This document shows, piece after piece, positions 18,123-19,067 of a stretch of 19,067 bases of DNA. Made by a program: the position numbers and the translations under genes. Source of the DNA: Discostella pseudostelligera (lineage: Eukaryota > Bacillariophyta > Thalassiosirophyceae > Thalassiosirales > Thalassiosiraceae); the NCBI GenBank assembly GCA_036940085.1, contig JALLBK010000208.1, positions 1 through 19,067 of the forward strand. The letters are read 5' to 3'. The notes under the pieces are model-generated. The model had not been told where the DNA came from. It did no database searches and saw only the letters and a program-made list of their open reading frames with translations. Within the stretch, counting starts at the first letter, position 1. Each line of letters begins with the position of its first letter.

Positions 18123-19067
18123 TTTGAACAGGAAGAATGGTTCAAAAATAGCAATGTTTGAATTTGGAATGGATCAATTCATGCCTGTTTCAAAATTCAA
18201 AGTACTGGCACTGGAAGAAAGGCATGAAGGCTGGTGGAGACACCGCCATGGGGGTGTACTGGGGTGTATTGGTTGGCCATTGTTCATGTGTTATTCATGG
18301 GGTCATGGTAGTCGGTGCATGCGCGTTGGTTCACCTGTTTGGTGGTGCATCGTCGCTTCGGCGCGGGCGGTGGCGGGAGAATGAACGGGTGGTGTGAAAT
18401 TCAAAATTCAATGTTTTTGAAATTCTCGGTCTAGGCTTCTGCTTTCTGCTAAAATTCCCGTTCAACGAGAGAGAGTCTTCGATTTCTCACCAAAATAGAG
18501 ATTTCTCGACGAAAATGAATTTTGATACGATCGGTGGGGCTGAGCTTCGATGGTCTTCCTCGTCTCTCATTCCTCATCGTGAAGGTTGGGATAGGTTGGG
18601 ATCTGTGGCAGTCTGTGGCAGTCTGTGACCACCTCGATTTTGGCTCTTCACGAAGCTTGAAATTCGAAGTCTTAAAAAATGAAATCTAAAAATCGAAACA
18701 CCCATTGAAAATTGAAAATCCCTTTGGAACGGCCTGGAGGAGTTATCTACCTGCCATCTCAAGACTAGGTAAGTATCTAGGAAAATGAGAAAGCCCACAT
18801 CATGTTCTCTTTGGTCTTGACAGGTTAAGTACCGAATGAAATGCCTGTGTTGTTTTATGAGTGATAGGAGTAGGAGTATCACTTTTGCGAATGACTTTTC
18901 AAAGATTTGAAGGTTATTGAGGTTGAGGAAATTTGTGAATTTGGCAGGAAGTTGGATTTCTCGGGTTCTTACCCCTCCATTTCAAGCCCCCCAATATCTA
19001 TCTCTACCATACCTCTCTTGAGTTTACGTTGTATGTTGTGACGATGACCAGAATCCAGAAGAGTAGA
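18123..19067. other. right-end AT-rich intergenic region, no recognised gene
   Basis: I see no supportable coding gene. The first 300 bp are probably the promoter of the glycosyltransferase-like gene, with an E2F-like TCTCCCGCCA on the minus strand near 18371-18380. AAATTC/GAATTT words recur at 18160-18420 and 18655-18720. A GTAAGT/TTGACAG pair (18769-18823) could bound a 55-bp intron of an untranslated leader reading toward the right edge. An ATG at 19045 is open to the window's end but too short to judge. Confidence 0.35.
18602..18628. repeat. 10-bp TCTGTGGCAG tandem repeat
   Basis: Two full copies of TCTGTGGCAG plus a partial TCTGTG run head to tail. Just before it, GGTTGGGAT is also doubled (18585-18601). 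Both are minor replication-slippage repeats. Confidence 0.75.

Noticed and set aside
17668..18384. A 238-codon plus-strand frame
   Set aside because: It lies opposite the disordered N-terminal part of the glycosyltransferase-like gene; Ser/Arg-rich shadow without a domain.
3039..18400. tRNA, rRNA or other structured RNA genes in the gaps
   Set aside because: I looked for tRNA-like arms and rRNA-like words in each gap and saw none I could support by eye; a covariance search would settle it.
18574..18882. A 102-codon minus-strand frame at the right end
   Set aside because: No recognisable motif, built across small repeats, and no codon bias.

Overview
The window looks like nuclear DNA of a stramenopile alga, most probably a centric diatom. 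This is inferred from the gene style, not from a database search. The genes are spliced by short introns (67-92 bp in eight reconstructed cases, all with GTGAGT/GTAAGT/GTGAGC-type donors). Neighbouring genes sit very close together. The proteins carry Ser-, Gly- and Asn-rich expansions, and the gene content is plant- or animal-like (DEX1-type integrin-like protein, IMPACT/YIH1, adenosine deaminase, plant-type 2-oxoglutarate oxygenase). There are no bacterial operons or Shine-Dalgarno sites.

Layout. Positions 1-3000 form a gene-poor block: a 21-bp triplication, CATCCAGCAC-type and CAACCTG-type tandem arrays, about a dozen copies of a short hairpin-forming dispersed repeat, and a degraded coding relic that may be a dead transposable element. 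From about 3000 the window is gene-dense. 3232-4047 (+) is an FCP1/SCP-type HAD phosphatase. It converges, with 19 bp between stop codons, on a four-exon DEX1-like FG-GAP membrane protein (complement, 4067-7901). That gene shares a divergent promoter with an IMPACT/YIH1-like regulator (8143-9324, +). A 42-codon microprotein with strongly biased codons (10178-10306, +) follows. Next come a two-exon adenosine deaminase (complement, 10547-12376) and, divergent from it, a two-exon RsuA/RluB-type pseudouridine synthase (12693-14245, +), which converges on a four-exon 2OG-Fe(II) oxygenase (complement, 14312-15922). An intronless glycosyltransferase-like protein with a C-terminal membrane anchor (complement, 16278-18122) comes next, and the last 0.9 kb is AT-rich with no recognised gene.

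The genes do not form one pathway: they cover CTD-type dephosphorylation, cell-surface/secretory biology, translational stress control (GCN2 axis), purine salvage, RNA modification and secondary oxidation. What links several of them is promoter sequence. E2F-like (T/C)TCCCGCCA elements occur six times at near-helical spacing in the DEX1/IMPACT divergent promoter, twice upstream of the phosphatase and once upstream of the glycosyltransferase. CACGTG G-boxes, two of them perfect TGCCACGTGGCA palindromes, lie upstream of the phosphatase, the microprotein, the ADA/pseudouridine synthase pair and the oxygenase.

The best second-look items are the phased E2F-like array, the microprotein with its candidate 5'-UTR intron, and the hairpin repeat family. 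Splice joins were worked out by hand. Each was chosen because it keeps frame, restores a family motif and uses canonical GT-AG borders; none is backed by transcript data.
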